In this document: piece after piece, positions 63,222-64,000 of the stretch | Layout of the letters: the number at the start of each line of letters is the position of its first letter | Numbering within the stretch: the stretch's first letter is position 1 | DNA from: Heterotrichella gracilis | Taxonomy: Eukaryota > Sar > Xanthophyceae > Tribonematales > Xanthonemataceae | Assembly (NCBI GenBank): GCA_032358255.1 | Contig: JAULBX010025829.1 | Span: forward strand, 532,278 to 596,277 | DNA: 64,000 nt | Direction of reading: 5' to 3' | The notes under the pieces: model-generated | What the model saw: the letters and a program-made list of their open reading frames with translations, nothing else | The model's database searches: none | Told to the model about the DNA's origin: nothing | Position numbers and translations under genes: made by a program

Positions 63222-64000
63222 TTAATATTTAATACATGGCATTAATGCAACGTTCCTTGGTCTTGAAGCACTGATCATACCTTGAGCAGATGCACCTGAA
63301 TATACTACCCAGTTAGCAACCGGCGATGCAGCATTTCCACGCCCCCAGTATGCATTAGGAATAGAACCTACTGTTGCTGTTGGCCAGGCATCAGATAATG
63401 TAGTAGCAGCATTATCCATCGAAAAATCTGTATCCTGCGCTGCTACACCCGGAGTATCGTCATGAATTAATGGAGATGGACTTTGCCATGTTCCTATTAC
63501 ACGTCCTGGATCAGAGCCTTTGCCGTTATCAAAACCTCTAACAAATTCACCTCTCAGATCAGGTAAATTAAAAGTTGTAGTACCATTACCTGGGCCGTAT
63601 GTTATACCAATAGCTGCAAATAACTCCGCGTAAGTTGTTCTGTTTACAGCTGCGCCATTGCACTCTAAATAACCATTTGGTGCGGTTGTATTAGCAAAGT
63701 ACTGTACTGTTCCGGCAGGATTATTTGCACAATCCCATTTAGTGCCATCCCAATAATAAAAACCTAATAGATTGGTATCATACACCTGCACACCGGCCAC
63801 TGGAGCAACGATCGCTTTTCTTTGCGCGCTCGTCATGCGAGGCATAGCAAAACCATTAGCAGTGCTAACTACATCTAAATATGCCTGCGGGGCAGTTGTA
63901 CCAACCCCAACAAATCCACCAAAAGGATTAATTGCCAAAACACCAGTTGTAGCAACATTTTCTAATGCAGCAGGCGCGCTACCGGCTGGTGTATAAAATT
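63222..64000 (-). CDS. Phage tail-collar-domain protein, C-terminal part, cut by window edge
   Basis: The reading frame is open through base 64000, so the N terminus lies outside. The visible 259 residues hold GFVGVGTTAPQAYLDV and PRMTSAQRKAI, a module common in Bacteroidota secreted repeat proteins, then a tail-collar domain: GTVQYFANTTAPNGYLECNG, RTTYAELFAAIG, the TTTFNLPDLRGEFVRGFDNG block and a final RPRNVALMPCIKY. Tail-collar domains trimerise in phage fibres and occur in bacterial surface proteins. No prophage genes are nearby, so a cell-surface role is preferred. The product is the same-strand neighbour of the T9SS type B gene. Confidence 0.85.
   Translation of the reverse strand, partial: FYTPAGSAPAALENVATTGVLAINPFGGFVGVGTTAPQAYLDVVSTANGFAMPRMTSAQRKAIVAPVAGVQVYDTNLLGFYYWDGTKWDCANNPAGTVQYFANTTAPNGYLECNGAAVNRTTYAELFAAIGITYGPGNGTTTFNLPDLRGEFVRGFDNGKGSDPGRVIGTWQSPSPLIHDDTPGVAAQDTDFSMDNAATTLSDAWPTATVGSIPNAYWGRGNAASPVANWVVYSGASAQGMISASRPRNVALMPCIKY

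Noticed and set aside
63222-64000. Prophage remnant
   Set aside because: Apart from the tail-collar domain there are no phage genes, att-like repeats or integrase in the window, and the N-terminal module is typical of host surface proteins.

Overview
The window is a gene-dense, AT-rich chromosomal segment from a member of the Bacteroidota, most likely a flavobacteria-like lineage. The evidence is seven secreted proteins ending in type IX secretion system (T9SS) sorting domains (six type A tails, one type B tail of the gliding-motility-associated kind), SprB-type adhesin repeats, DUF4369-TlpA architecture, a long NusB, and promoter elements matching the Bacteroidota TTTG / TAnnTTTG pattern. 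There is one tRNA gene (Arg, anticodon ACG). I saw no rRNA, CRISPR array, integrase, transposase or complete prophage, and no intergenic stretch over about 300 bases.

Layout. 1-703: 5' part of a class A penicillin-binding protein. 838-7408: a membrane glycosyltransferase and a 1640-residue T9SS adhesin (beta-propeller plus SprB repeats). 7464-13083: the rod-shape operon mreB-mreC-mreD-PBP2-rodA, all on the minus strand. 13251-15699: arginine decarboxylase divergent from an arginase/agmatinase-family gene. 15696-19089: a T9SS serine hydrolase, a DUF1569 protein, an enoyl-CoA hydratase and a lipoprotein. 19098-21601: minus-strand run nadE, DUF937-like, ybaB, GNAT, gamma carbonic anhydrase. 21675-26421: SprT-like protein, LacI regulator divergent from a class I aminotransferase, and a T9SS protein. 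26548-30493: pheT, a CoA transferase and a GNAT enzyme. 30498-33555: a second membrane glycosyltransferase and ilvE. 33690-40113: gatB, a TlpA-like lipoprotein, an M1 peptidase and lpxH, packed with almost no spacing. 40218-45032: a 1604-residue GEVED-repeat T9SS protein. 45194-54377: hypothetical gene, T9SS subtilisin, prmC, nusB, leucine dehydrogenase, ABC exporter, cupredoxin-like lipoprotein, T9SS alpha/beta hydrolase. 54483-60134: purN, lgt, lipoprotein, purA, cmk, DUF3307, dapD. 60199-64000: tRNA-Arg, two small genes, a T9SS type B protein and the 3' part of a tail-collar-domain gene.

Most of the content is housekeeping: cell shape and peptidoglycan (PBP1A, Mre/Rod, dapD), envelope lipids and lipoproteins (lpxH, lgt), translation (pheT, gatB, prmC, tRNA), nucleotides (purA, purN, cmk), NAD and amino acids. 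Scattered among these are large secreted repeat proteins and secreted hydrolases that would leave the cell through a T9SS encoded elsewhere. Convergent gene pairs abut or overlap by a few bases almost everywhere, so genome packing is very tight. I found no clear multi-gene defence or mobile system. The least explained items are the tail-collar / T9SS type B pair at the right edge, the cupredoxin lacking an obvious Met ligand, the palindrome-covered promoter at 23492-23534, and the module pattern of the GEVED giant.
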